64,000 nt of DNA from Sipunculus nudus (lineage: Eukaryota; Annelida; Sipuncula; Golfingiida; Sipunculidae). How positions within the stretch are numbered: the first letter of the stretch is position 1; every line of letters starts with the position of its first letter. Of this stretch, positions 1 through 11,335 are shown piece by piece. The notes under the pieces are model-generated. The model worked only from the letters and a program-made list of their open reading frames with translations. It did no database searches and was not told where the DNA came from. Where the stretch lies: the NCBI GenBank assembly GCA_026874595.1, contig CM049306.1, forward strand, positions 94,417,642 to 94,481,641. The letters are read 5' to 3'. The translations under genes were made by a program, and so were the position numbers.

Positions 1-965
1 TGACAATGAAGCCTATAGTGGTTATTATATGATTATGAACAATGGTGAACACAATAAAACAAGCTTTGACTTCCCGCTCATCCGGAGGATGAAACGTTTG
101 GAAGCCATCATTGCTTATGTTCAATCAGGCAGTCTGTGAAGGTTACTGTATTTACGGAGTCGGAGATAATACCGTGGTCAGACAAGTCAGTCTACTTCTA
201 AAAGCATGTCGTTTTTGTAGCTTCTTTTTTCTGATATATTTTACAACAGACACGTGTAATTGTCAAGATAGGTTCCTAGTGGAATTGTGATCATAGGAAA
301 ACTGGAAAACGGTCAATAATTGGATATACGTTGTAATCATAAGTTGTAGATAATGAGGTGTGGGTATGTAAGGTATAATATGGTTCATAATTTCTTAATA
401 ACCCCACCTACTGGTTCATGCATGTGGCTGCCTGATTTGTATAACAACGCCTCCAGCGCGGCTGAAAAAAGCAGGATTTCCCTCTTATTAGGAAAGAGAG
501 GGAAATTTACAGCCATTGACCGTCAGTGCCTAACACATTCTTTGATGAAACAAAAATATATGCAATAAATCAGTATATATAGGGCAGGCCAAGACCTAGT
601 TTTACTTCCGTGTGCTTATCGACATACAATAATGCACACAGAGGCCAAGCTTGCACCGAAAAAGGCTTCGTTTGCTTCTGTACCGTGCAGGTAATCCCTG
701 AGCAGCTGTTATCACGTGAACCTCTGCTTCGATGAACTGCACAGTACAATTGATGCTCCGGCATTCATTCCATTGATATTCATATTTTATGATTTGATGA
801 CATCAATCCAAATAATGAGATCATTGCTTGTAAGTAGACAATTTCTACACAGCGCTTGTCTTAAGTTTTTCGTATAACTTATCCCTAACGTTATAGGTAG
901 TGTTAATTTTCAAGAAGGAACATGTTTAAAGAGATTTAAATACAAAACTTGCTACATGTTTACAG
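1..965. other. 5' flank of GCNT-like gene 1; no coding gene seen
   Basis: I see no supported coding gene here. The stretch is AT-rich and ends in a good acceptor (tttacag, ending at 965) just before the first coding exon of gene 1, so at least one upstream non-coding exon is expected. A weak candidate first exon is listed separately. Confidence 0.5.
574..690 (+). promoter_or_regulatory. Candidate TATA box and non-coding first exon of gene 1
   Basis: A TATATATAG box at 574-582 is followed about 110 bases later by a plausible splice donor (GCAG|GTAATC, intron starting at 691). The acceptor at 965 lies six bases before the gene 1 start codon. A short untranslated exon of roughly 90 bases would fit. 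No strong initiator is visible at the expected +1 near 603. TATA-like strings are common in this AT-rich DNA, so this is inference only. Confidence 0.22.
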
Positions 966-971
966 GTTAGG

Positions 972-3098
972 ATGTGGGTGTGGTGCCAGAAATTCAAGAT
1001 CGTAGTGTTCCTTATAGTGGGCTGCCTTGTTTTATCAACAGTATGTCTCAAGGCGTCCTTTGGAACTAGTGCCAAGGCAGGTACGTCGGTAATTCCTGAA
1101 AACCTCACGGAGATTTTCCTGGAAGACGATCGTAGCCCACCTGCTTATGTTTATAAAAAACATCCTATGTTGAATTTCAAAACACATATACAAAATATAA
1201 TGGTCAACAGACATGGGTCCATTGGTTTAAGTTGTCCAAGACTATTCCACGGTGGTGATTTTTCGACAGCGCGGCGATATATGCAAGTGACATCTGTACC
1301 TGCTTTGGGAGATGATGATTATATCTACCTCACTAAAGACTGTGATGCTTTTAAGACGCTTCGAGGATATATAACTGTACCTCTTACTCAGGAAGAGTAC
1401 ACATTCCCCATAGCATATAGTATCATGGCGGACAATGATATATATCAGGTTGAGCGGCTTCTGAGGTCGATATACATGCCTCAGAACTTCTTCTGTGTTC
1501 ACGCGAGTTTCAGAAGAAACCTAAAGAATATTTCAGCTTTGAAAGCCATCGCTTCATGTTTCCCAAACGTGTTTGTTGCTTCATATGTGGACAGTGTGCG
1601 CCGAGGACACAGCAGTGTAATAAGGGCGGAGATGAACTGTATGAGAGACTTAATCAAGTACAAGTGGAAATACTTCATTAACTTAAGGAGCCATATGCTC
1701 CCAATTAGGACCAACGCTGAACTTGTCAAGATCCTAAAAGTGTACGAGGGGAGAAATGACGTGGAGACAACTGGAAAGAGGTATTTAAACATTTATATAT
1801 GTTTTAAATTATTATTTATTTTTAACTTAGACTGATTCAACGGCAGAATATAAACTACTACTAATTAACCCTGTTATGTCGGACGTCCCGATTTTCACGA
1901 CGGACACGACTATATTGACATGCTGTGGACATGATCTAATACTAAAGCCGTAAAAATATCTGTCCGATTATCGCAAAATGTGCCCCAGGTAAACAGGAAC
2001 ATTCGGTGTAAAAGAAGGGTATCAGAATAATGCAGCACAATTAGTATGGCACAAACCGATGCGAGGAAACTAAATGATGCTGTCAAAATCTATTTCTAAA
2101 GGTTGAACCCGGCAGAAGTCTGTGTGTGATGTTATGTTTTTGTTTTGTTACCTAGGGCAAACAGTATATTGAGCAGTTTTCTTCATATACTGAGCTGGAA
2201 GTCCTTATTTATCTCGCCGCCGATTTTCCCAACACGGTCTTCTCCAACCTACAACGTGACTATATATGAGGGAGACGGTCATGGGGTTCTCAGCAGAGCC
2301 TTCGTATTGTATCTGTTACACACAAAAGTTGCAAAGGATCTTCAGGAATGGTTCTCCGATAATCTTGAACCTGAAACATTCTTATGGCCGACAATTAACT
2401 ACAACCCTCATCTCAAAGCCCCTGGCGCTCTTACAGGTAAGTTAACTTAAACATTCATAACTTTATATTGGAAAGAACAGTAATTGTTTATCTTATATTA
2501 TACGCGATAAGAAATATTTTTTTTTTTTTTGTAGTCCAGCATTTGAATCGCTCCTAAAGGTTCATATTATTATGTTATTAATAATTATATTATATGCATT
2601 CATCACGGTGTTTGTTCGACATTTAAAAAAATGTAATAATGTCAACCATTTTTGTATTAAATTCACATTATCATCATTAATAATACAACAAAATGCATAA
2701 TATTAATGGATTCAAATTCAGTTGGAGCAGTTATCAATTCATTCTAAGGAAATGTTTCAGATGTCAACATTTAAAATTTCTCAAACATTACTGATTAAAA
2801 TGACAAATAAATCTAGCACTTGGCACATAAGTGGATAAAAATATATAGCGTTTGGAACGTTAACAAATCGGCGAGTTCGTAGTTCTAGAATATTTGGTAG
2901 ACGTCTAATTTTAGCTATACATGTTAAATCAATACAAATTAATGTTAAATTTACGTTGCTACTCTGCCTCAGACGCCGAGTTATTATTTTCCGTTCACGC
3001 ATGCTAAATTTATGTATAGATAAAGCAGTGTAAAGCTAAGACTCTTCAAACTGAATGTCATGAGAATTTTCATAAATTTATCCCAAGCAGGTTATACA

Positions 3099-3158
<60 letters not shown>

Positions 3159-4297
3159 AGGAAAATCTCTTTAGTCAGTCAGAAACAGAAGAAAGTCATG
3201 CAAGACATAAACTGGCGGCAATTCTTGATCTGTAAATGATCACTGTTCTCCTGACCAAAGTAACACTATTTATCAGTTCTTCACACGATTAATGAGCACG
3301 ATCACTGTTCCTTACTGATGTGTGCGAAACAAGGCAAGGGTGTTCTGTCATGCAGAATGACTAAAGGTCCTTCAAATGTTGGGGGAAAAACAGAATTAGA
3401 ACGGGAACAATCGATTAAACCAGCTATTCACATGTCTTACCTGTATAGCATTTATGTGATTTCCTGGCTTACCTTTGCGTACATATGAGTGAACTGTAGT
3501 TAATTCGTGCCCAGAGATTTTCTTATAACGCCTCTGTGACGGATTTTATGGGCTTGTGTCTCTGCAAGCCTAGCCGTTATTGACCAAGTTACATGCACCC
3601 TTGTTGATTAACACTAATAACAGGAAAACCATGTAACTGAAGTTGGTTGGTTACATATGTGCGGAAATTGAAATTACACTAGTTGCAAAACGCAATTTCC
3701 AAAACTCTGGTTCCTCTGAGCTAATGGCCGCCGAATGTCCTTGTTGAAAGTTTTTATTAATTTATCAGGTGTCCAAACATGTTATGAGCCAGTCAAAATA
3801 CAACCTGTGTACCTTGGGATTGGCGTTTTCTTAATACATGTTTTTACAAAAGGTTCAAGGGACATCTACAGTACAAGAAAATAGCACATTATCCAAACAA
3901 TGTATAACATATGTTAGGTATTCATCGGGATTTTTAATACACTGGAATCGTACAGCGAAATAATATTACCGATGCAAAAAACAACTTTGTTCAATTATTC
4001 GCAATGTGAACTGTCATGTTTATTACAGATTTTCGAGACAAGGCGGTTTCGGTTGTTCGTGCATATCGTTCGGACTGTCAAGGAATATGGAAGGACAAAG
4101 CTTGCAGCTTCGGGATGGCAGATCTGCCTTGGCTTGTACAGAGACCAGAATTATTTGCAGATAATATGGATTTCAAATCTGAACCTGTGGTTTACGACTG
4201 CCTAGAGGAACATCACTTTAACAAGACTGTCGGTGGGACCGCGGCGAGTTTCAGCACTTTATATTATGAGAATCTACCATTTGTAAAATATCCATAA
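972..4297 (+). CDS. GCNT-like (GT14, core-2/I-branching) protein, probable pseudoenzyme; three coding exons
   Basis: Coding exons are 972-1780, 2156-2436 and 4029-4297, with GT-AG introns of phase 2 and phase 1. Together they give 1359 nt and 452 aa with no internal stop. The product is a predicted type II Golgi protein: a short cytosolic tail, a hydrophobic anchor at about residues 8-26, a stem, then a Branch (GT14) domain from about residue 88. Family hallmarks are LSCPRLF, FPIAYSI, QVERLLRSIYMPQNFFC (154-175), IASCFPNVFVAS, KWKYFINL and DLPWL..RPELFA. Sequons lie at N44, N186, N303 and N428. Vertebrate members transfer GlcNAc from UDP-GlcNAc in beta-1,6 linkage to branch O-glycans or poly-LacNAc. 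Aligned to gene 2, this copy has Thr344 for the catalytic Glu, Asp386 and Asn409 for the UDP-binding Arg and Lys, Ser179 for the Asp of HVD, and Arg211 for a Trp. Family membership is firm; loss of transferase activity is inferred. ATG 972 is the first ATG after the acceptor at 965 and is followed by the anchor. Confidence 0.88.
3105..3149. repeat. (TA)n microsatellite in gene 1 intron 2
   Basis: An uninterrupted TA run of about 44 bases lies within the second intron of gene 1. Confidence 0.95.
3520..3890 (+). repeat. Dispersed repeat, copy 1 (gene 1 intron 2)
   Basis: This stretch aligns with 17090-17425 over about 330 bases. Shared blocks include ggttggttacatat, ctagttgcaaaacg..atttccaaa, gccgcc.gatgtccttgttgaa and cagcctgtgt. 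It is diverged, has no coding capacity and lies 150 bases upstream of exon 3. I do not recognise the family. Confidence 0.6.
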
Positions 4298-5555
4298 CAA
4301 GCTTTTTTATCACGCATGTTCGATTGAATGAATTACTCTGGTTTTACATGTGATAATACTTGATGACCACTAGTATTTTTTATAGACTACCATGTCACAA
4401 ATTATACATAATCAAGCTAAATGTAAGTTTTCTTGATCATACTTTATTTGCATTTTTATTATTTTAATATAAAATGTTATGTAAATTGTTTCATGAAATG
4501 TAGCTTGTATTGAGTGATAAACTTGATTCTATCACAATGACTTCCTTTTTAACTGGTATAACGTGTTCATAGAGATAATCAGAAAAATTACCAGTGGTTA
4601 TGTAAATTCTCCGAAAAGCGTCTGCAAAGCTCCGCTGATATAATAGCTATTAGCTGTTTGTGAGGCAAATATTGTAAACAAGGGTCAAAAGTACCAAGTG
4701 CGCTTTTTGCCAAAGTGACCTAACTCACTTTAATTAACTGGTATACCGTGTCCAAAGGGAAATATGGAATTGTTATTATTGGTTTTTTTATATAATTTCG
4801 CGAAAAGCGTCGGAAAAGCATGGGTGATATATTAGCTAATTGTTTCTATGGCAAATAAAGTAAACATTGGTCAACTGCGCTTATTGCCCCCCCCCCCCCT
4901 TCCCCCGCTGCAAACACATACGCAGTTTCGTGTATGTGTATGTTAAGACATACACACTCGAAATCAGATATCCATATAGTTTCAATATTCAGGAAGCATG
5001 AAAGGTTATCCAGATTAGAGAGTAACTATATGGTAAGCCCTCTTGTGGGAATTAAATAAACCATTCGAGTTCGGACCTAAAAATATTAGGGGTGGATTTA
5101 GTGGCGCGCGTCCCTCTTTTTCGACCTAAAAATATGAGAAAGAGAATATTAACCGCATAAACCCGAAAACAGGGACATAGTTTTTTTCTGTCTCGCATCA
5201 TTTTTTTTTCTATATTTCGGCATGAGAGAGTTATGCATGATTCTTGTCAGATTAGGGGGGGGGGGGAAGGGAGTACAAGTTTTGTTTCCCTCACCTTTTA
5301 GGAGATTAAAATCATTATCTATAATGTAGAGATTTCATTATAATATTGTCATGTATAGATTATCATTTCTTTATGTTTTCCTCTATATTTCAGATTTATT
5401 TTGCATCTCATATGAAGATAGGATATTTAGGATAAGGCCCTCGTCAGCTGCCCCAGTGAATGGTCAAAAATATTTGCTGACAAATGTTTGCAAAGTTATT
5501 TCTCTCACATTCTGTGCTCTGTTTGAAATAGCGGGTGCCCTATAGTAATCACCCG
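4298..5555 (+). other. Downstream of gene 1; candidate polyadenylation signals, no gene
   Basis: The 3' untranslated region of gene 1 is expected here. AATAAA hexamers occur near 4854 and 5055, about 560 and 760 bases past the stop codon, and neither has independent support. Poly-C and poly-G tracts occur near 4887 and 5257. No coding region or RNA gene is seen. Confidence 0.35.
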
Positions 5556-5559
5556 TTCC

Positions 5560-7230
5560 GTTCGTGTGTCCCTATGGACGTCCACGAATTCGTTTCCGGG
5601 TGATAACTCCAGTTTGGATATGCATATGGATTTCAAACTTGACTTTTTTTTTTTTGTTGGCGGTAACCTCCTCCATTTTTTTTAATGCTGACTTAACTAA
5701 TTCTTAACTAAGTATGTACATCTGCAGAGTTTCCATTTCGGTTTGGGACTACTTGACAGGGCGGTAGCACTCGCTTCCTATCATTTTTTTTTATCCTGGT
5801 GTCTACCGCACCTGCGGGTCCTGAGTGTTTAATCATCCCCGTTGCTGGGTCATAACACCGAGGAACCCCCCAAAGGCGTACTCGTATGTGAGTGATACAC
5901 GGCTGTAGGGCACAGCCTTCCCATCAAGCCTGCAGAGCGCTCACCCTGGGTGGGGACCGACCGTGAAAAACCCCACCGCCTCGGCTGAGATTCGAACCCA
6001 CGATCTCCCGGCTTTGAGTCCTGCGCTCTACCCCTGAGCCACAGAAGCCGGTTTTTCAAACTTGACTTGTATATGGCCAGCACTAAAGCAAGAACACTAT
6101 GATTTTGGAGTCATAACGTCAAAGGTCAAGGTCACCAGACCAACATGCTTTCTACCTTATACATATAGCTGTCCTGCCAATAGGAGATGAAATCACATGG
6201 TCAAATGTCAAAATCACAGTGGCCATCAAGCCACCAATTTGATTCCAGATGATAACTCATGTTTGGACTGACATATGGATTCCAAGTTTGACTTATAGTT
6301 ATATATGACCCAACACTTAAGTAAAAATTCTTTCCCATTTGGAAGCCTGACGTCATAGACCAAGGTCACATGACCCACTTCTTTTTAAAGACTGTGGATG
6401 CATTTTAGGCCATTTTTTTAATCCCAAATTTTCCTTCTTGTACATATAGCTCCTCTGCTAATAGAGGAAGAAATCTCTCGATTTAGGGGTGACAAGGACA
6501 AATGTCAAAGTGACAGGGGCCATCAGGCCACCAATTCGATTCCGGATCATAATTCCAGTTTTGATTGACATATGGATTTAAACTTGACTTACATATGACC
6601 CACCACTTAAGTACCCACTTCTTTAAAAGATTGTGGATGCATTTTAAGCCAATTTTTTCATCCAGAAACTTCCATTTTGCTCATATAGCTTACCTATCAG
6701 TAGGGAAAGAAGGTCACAAGTCAAAGCTCAAGGTCAAGGGGGGGTCATCAGACTAACAGTTCGATTCCGGATGATAACTCTAGTTTGGATTTACAAATGG
6801 ATTTCAAACTTGACTTGTATATGACCAACGACTAAAGTAAGAATTCTTTGGATTTTTGGGTCATGAGTTCAAAGGTCAAGGTCACCAGACCCATATCTTT
6901 AACAAAAATAAAGGTGCATTAAAAAAAAACTTTTTTATCACAAACCTTTCGTCTTGCACATATAACACAACTACCAATAGTGAACCAACCCTATTGAACC
7001 AAGGTCCAAAGTCACAGGTGCCATCTGTCGACAAATGTGTTTCGGGATAATAACTCCAGTTCAGATTGATTTTTTCATGTAATTTCAGTCCAACATGTCA
7101 TTACAAACCCTACATTTTCCTCATACAGCCCACCTGCCAATAGGAGAAGATCCTTTTAAATTTTGACATCACGAGGTAAAAGGTCAAGGTCACAGGACCA
7201 TCCTACTAAATTATATGCTGACCATGCTTA
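5560..7230 (+). repeat. Diverged tandem repeat array with AAGGTCA half-sites
   Basis: About five diverged units of roughly 230-290 bases are present, counting without the inserted SINE. Each opens with a gataactccagtttgga-like block (5600, 6250, 6545, 6770, 7045). Most continue with tatggatttcaaacttgactt, then a motif close to AAAGGTCAAGGTCA, then catatagc..cctgccaatagagga. No coding potential is seen. The array is interrupted at 5646-6053 by a SINE. Confidence 0.75.
5646..6053 (-). mobile_element. tRNA-derived SINE
   Basis: On the minus strand the element starts with a tRNA-like head. Box A is TGGCTCAGGGGTAGAGC and box B is GGTTCGAATCTC. A roughly 330-base body follows, ending in an A-rich tail (a run of T at 5644-5655 on the plus strand). 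It is flanked by a 15-bp target site duplication, tttcaaacttgactt, at 5631-5645 and 6054-6068, which fixes the ends. The head does not fold into a complete tRNA because the acceptor and anticodon stems do not pair, so it is a SINE and not a tRNA gene. Confidence 0.88.
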
Positions 7231-7836
7231 CAGTTAATTACATTGGATGTAATTATGCCTCTGTTGCTTGAGATGCTCCACTCCTATATCTGTAAAACTT
7301 CTTTCATTCTATATTGCGTTCTTTTCTCTAAGGTTTACTTTATTATCATGTTTTGATAGCTGCAGTTAAGCAATAGGTGGATTATTCTTTTTTTCACTCT
7401 CACCGTCATACATTCTGTTTCCGCTTTCAACTACATGTGCGTTTATCTTTAATTTCAATGTTTAGCCTCAAGGCTCAGTAAATTATGGTAACTTAGTTTA
7501 CAATCATTTTATTGATTAACTGAATCAATGGAAGTCTTAGCTCAGGGTGAAGGCGCAGGTTTATAGGCCAGACGTATTTCTCCTTAATTATTGTTCCTAA
7601 ATAGGAAAGGTTTTACGAATCCTGTCATGACCAGGATAACTTGCGCTTTGCATATAGTCCAATGGATCTTTCGTTAAACCACAGATATCTAGTCTGGATA
7701 TGTTTCTGGAATCAAAAACCCACATTGAAAAAAAAAATCATAGTCGGCATCGAAAGTGCTGCAATAATGTCTTCGTGTATAGGTGCATATGTATCTCGTT
7801 CTGTCAATCTGTTTTTCTTATGTTAACATACTTATT
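7230..7836. other. Intergenic, nothing identified
   Basis: AT-rich unique-looking sequence. No supported coding region, tRNA or recognisable repeat was found. Confidence 0.5.
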
Positions 7837-10130
7837 TAGCTCAGCTGGCTGAAAGTCATCTGAGCTATAGCGATCACTCGGTGTCCGTCGTCCGTCCGGC
7901 CGTCTCTCTGTCAGTTAACAGGGCACAAATCGTACCATTGAACCAAGAAACCTCTAACACAGAAAACCCATGAAGGTCTACAAAAATCTTCTTTGAAACT
8001 TATAATCAGGTCACTTTGGCCTCTATCCTCCAAGCTATTGGGCTCTAAAGTACCTCAAAGACTAATTTGACACAAAAGTTCCAGTATCTGAATAATTAAT
8101 GCATTGATTGTCATGATTTTTTCCCATGCATATTGATCATGGAGTTTTTCCTAAAGACTGGTGGTGCCACCTGTATTTTTTTCGCATTCTTTCCTCTGTG
8201 TTTGAGACCTTCAGATGAAACCGTTCGTTAATAGTTCACAAATCGTTACTGTTAGACCTAGAAACCACTGACTGTACATACAGGGAGGTCCCAAGCAAAT
8301 CTGCTTGGAAACCTGAAATAAGGTCATGGTGAACTATATTTTGCAAACTACAGGCTGAAAACATGATTTTGAGCACCCAGTCAATCAGACCGGGCTCAAA
8401 TTGTATCCGCTGGGCCTAGAATCTTCTTAAAATACACCCATCGAGGTCCACAAATAAATCTCCTTGGAAACCTGAAATTTGGTCACTGTGAGCTGTTGGG
8501 CTCGAAAGTACCCCCCCCCCCCCCGAATGATTAAACATTTTATACAAAAGCTCTAGTATCTGAATAACTAATGCATTTATTGCCTGATTCTCTCCATGCA
8601 ATGTTTCATCATTTCCTGAAGAATGGTGATATCACCTGTATTTTTCCTAATTGTATCCGCCAAAACAAAGTTTTGCGGATACTATGTTTTTGACCGGGTT
8701 CCGCCGCCGCCGCGTTCGTTTCCGGAGAACTTCTCTGAGACTGCTGGACCGATTTTTCCGAAACTTACACCAAGTATCGGGTTACATGTGAACTGGTGCC
8801 TAACCATTTCGCGTTGACCTCCCCTCTCTCCAGTGCGTCCATCTGTGCGTCTGTTTTGACACTTTTCCAACATATCTTCGGACTCGTTTGACCAATCAGG
8901 AAAAACTTTACATAAATGTAGCCCTTGGATAGCTTTATAACATATACAAAAATGGTGGCGCTACCTGCAGCAATTTTTGCACAGCATCCATCTGTTCGTC
9001 TGACTTTGGTTAAAATCACTCATATCTCTGCAGTGGTTTGACTAATTCACCTGAATTTTGGCATGCGTATACATCCTGGATAGCTTTCTTGATTTTATGA
9101 CAGGTGTCGCCACCTACATTCACGTTCACGCTAAAGACATCCATGCTAATATCTCAGGACTGGTTTGACAAATCTTCCTAAAAATTTGCATGTGTTTAGA
9201 TCTCACATAGCTCTTTATCATACACAAAACTGGTGGCGCCACCTGCAACCATTTTTGCACAGAGTCTATCTGTTTGCCTGCTGTGGAATAACATCACTCA
9301 TATTTTGGCAGTGGTTTAACTTATTGACCTGAAATTTGGCACATCCTGGATAGCGTTTTTGATTTTATGACTGGTGGCGCCAACCCCATTCATGTTCATG
9401 CTGCAGATAACCATGCTAATATCTCAGGACTGGTTTGACATACCTACCTGAAGTGATGCATGGGTTTAGGTCTCACATAGCTCTTTATCATACAAGAAAC
9501 TGGTGGCGCCACCTGCAACCATTTTTGCACAGAGTCTATCTGTTTGCCTGCTGTGGAATAACATCACTCATATTTTGGCAGTGGTTTAACTTTTCCACCT
9601 GAAATTTTACATGTGTATATATCTTGGATAGTTTCTCGTTCAAATGCTAACAGGTGGCGCCATCTACAATCATGTTCACGTGACAAAACATCCATTCTGA
9701 TATGTAAAACATCTAACCCTATTTCCTCTTGCCACTCAATCCATGCCTCATTCCACCCGTCTTGCTCTGATTTTGGCGGATACACGTAGTCGCTTGCCGA
9801 CTACCCATATTCTAGTTTTTACTCGTTTTTATCTTTTTTTTTAGACCTTCATATGAAGCAGTCCGTCCATTAACACTTCACAAATCGTAACCGTTAGACC
9901 TAGAAACTTCTAACTGTACATCCAGGGAGGTCCTGGGCAAATCTGCTTTGAAACCTGAAATTAGGTCATTAATAGCTTTATTTTGGGAACGACAGGCTGA
10001 TACATGACTTTGTGCACCAAGTGAGTCAGGCGGGGCACACATTTTATGTGCTAGGCCTAGAATCTTCATACATGGCATTTAGGCAAGTCCTTGGTAAATC
10101 TGCATGGAAACCTGAATTTGATGTGATATG
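7837..10130 (+). repeat. Hairpin-terminated interspersed repeat (interrupted)
   Basis: The element begins with a 14-bp stem hairpin (TAGCTCAGCTGGCT, loop GAA, AGTCATCTGAGCTA at 7837-7867), followed by GTCCGTCGTCCGTCCG. Its body is built of diverged subrepeats of the form 'cctagaaac..gaggtcc..aaatct.cttggaaacctgaaat.aggtca' (near 7950, 8270, 8440, 9900 and 10060). Related copies start at 17911 (+) and end at 50000 (-). A Helitron-like element splits this copy. The superfamily is not recognised. Confidence 0.65.
8653..9815 (+). mobile_element. Helitron-like non-autonomous element, copy 1
   Basis: The 3' end has the Helitron signature: a 7-bp stem hairpin (GTAGTCG, loop CTTGC, CGACTAC) followed after a few bases by CTAG and then T at 9816. 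A second copy, in inverse orientation (61562-62432), matches up to exactly this CTAGT and diverges beyond it. Near the 5' end is a subterminal hairpin (GTATCCGCCAAAA / TTTTGCGGATAC, 8653-8683), followed by CGCCGCCGCCGCG. The interior contains roughly 270-base subrepeats, each with the palindrome GGTGGCGCCACC. No Rep/helicase coding sequence is present. The 5' boundary is approximate. Confidence 0.7.
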
Positions 10131-10176
10131 ATAGAGTTCATTTATAAAGCGATTATATAGTATACACTTCTGTGCG

Positions 10177-11335
10177 CTAATACAGAGGGTTATGAAATAG
10201 GTGTGTCTTAAGAGCACCCTTAAATGAACAAAGGTTTGTACACGACCTGACAGTGTCCGGTAAGGAATTCCAGGCGATGGCAGCATACTTCGAAAATTCT
10301 CTGTCACCGTATCCGTGATGACAGCGAGGTACTATCCCGTAAGCATCAGAACGGCGAAGAGATCTGCAAGGAGAATATTCCACAAACAGCTGACGCAAGT
10401 ACAGTGGATAAAGGCTGTCATTCAGTGCTTTGTATACCTGTGTGAGGGTTTTAAAGGTGATTTGCCTTTCGACAGGCAGCCAGTGAAGTTGTTTTAGAAC
10501 AGTTCCGATGCTTTCATGCTTCCAAGATCTTGTAACTACTTCGGCTGATACATTATGTGCAAGCAGGAGGCGATGAATATTAGCATTGGAGGTTCCAGCA
10601 ACGTGCTGTAGTTTTTGTCCAGTCATGATGTTATTAATGCATTGATGGTCCTTGTTTCTGTCTCATCAACGAGATGGTTCCAGGTTTTGCCAGTTCTGCG
10701 TAGATGTTCGAAAATGTTCCTCACGACCGGTCTTGTCTGCAACTCCATACTCATGAAGGCATCGAAGTTCTCCCCACGAATACGGACAGAGTTTACTTGT
10801 CTTATTTCTGCATTACCAATACAGATATTGGGTTCAGTGCTAAGGATCTTGTTAAGATGGTATCTGGGTGTTATGATTATGATTTCGGATTGAGCATCAT
10901 TCGATTATAGTTTTATCTTGGTCATCCATTCTCTAACACCATCTGCACTTCCCTCAATTTTCTCCAAGGCCTGTTCAAAGCTTTGCTGATCACTGAGTTT
11001 GAAATATTCATAAAGTTGAGCATCATCAGCATATCCGTATATGTGTATATCAAAGGCCTCAACAACCCTACAGAGAGGAAGGATGTAAATAAAAAACAAC
11101 AAAGGACCAAGGACCGACCTTTGTGGCACTCCCACAGTGAGCGGGGCTGGATTCGATAGTATACCACCGAGGTTGACACGGTGAGTGCCAGATGTGACAT
11201 ATGACTTGTACCAGTTGATTGTCGCTCCCAGAATGCCAACCTCCTCACCTAGTCTTTGAATTAGGATGCCATGGTCTAGTGCATCAAAGGCTGCCGAGAG
11301 ATCAAGCAGAAGGAGTACTACTCCCTTTCGTTTTT
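10177..11335 (-). pseudogene. CR1/L2-like non-LTR retrotransposon, 5'-truncated reverse transcriptase fragment
   Basis: Reading leftwards on the minus strand, the fragment starts inside reverse transcriptase at VVLLLLDLSAAFDALDHG. It continues through GVPQRSVLGPLLFFIYILPL and the catalytic YADD box (near 11030), then a frame-disrupted stretch. It ends in the C-terminal region of this LINE group (LHWLPVERQITFKTL, YKALN, YGDREFSKYAAIAWNSLP, FKGALKTHLF, 10177-10626). Frameshifts and stops make it non-functional. Its 5' end abuts a different LINE at about 11335. The CR1/L2-like assignment rests on these motifs and their order. Confidence 0.8.

Noticed and set aside
5985-6051. Possible tRNA gene on the minus strand
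   Set aside because: Box A and B are good, but the acceptor and anticodon stems do not pair and a SINE body, A-tail and target duplication follow.
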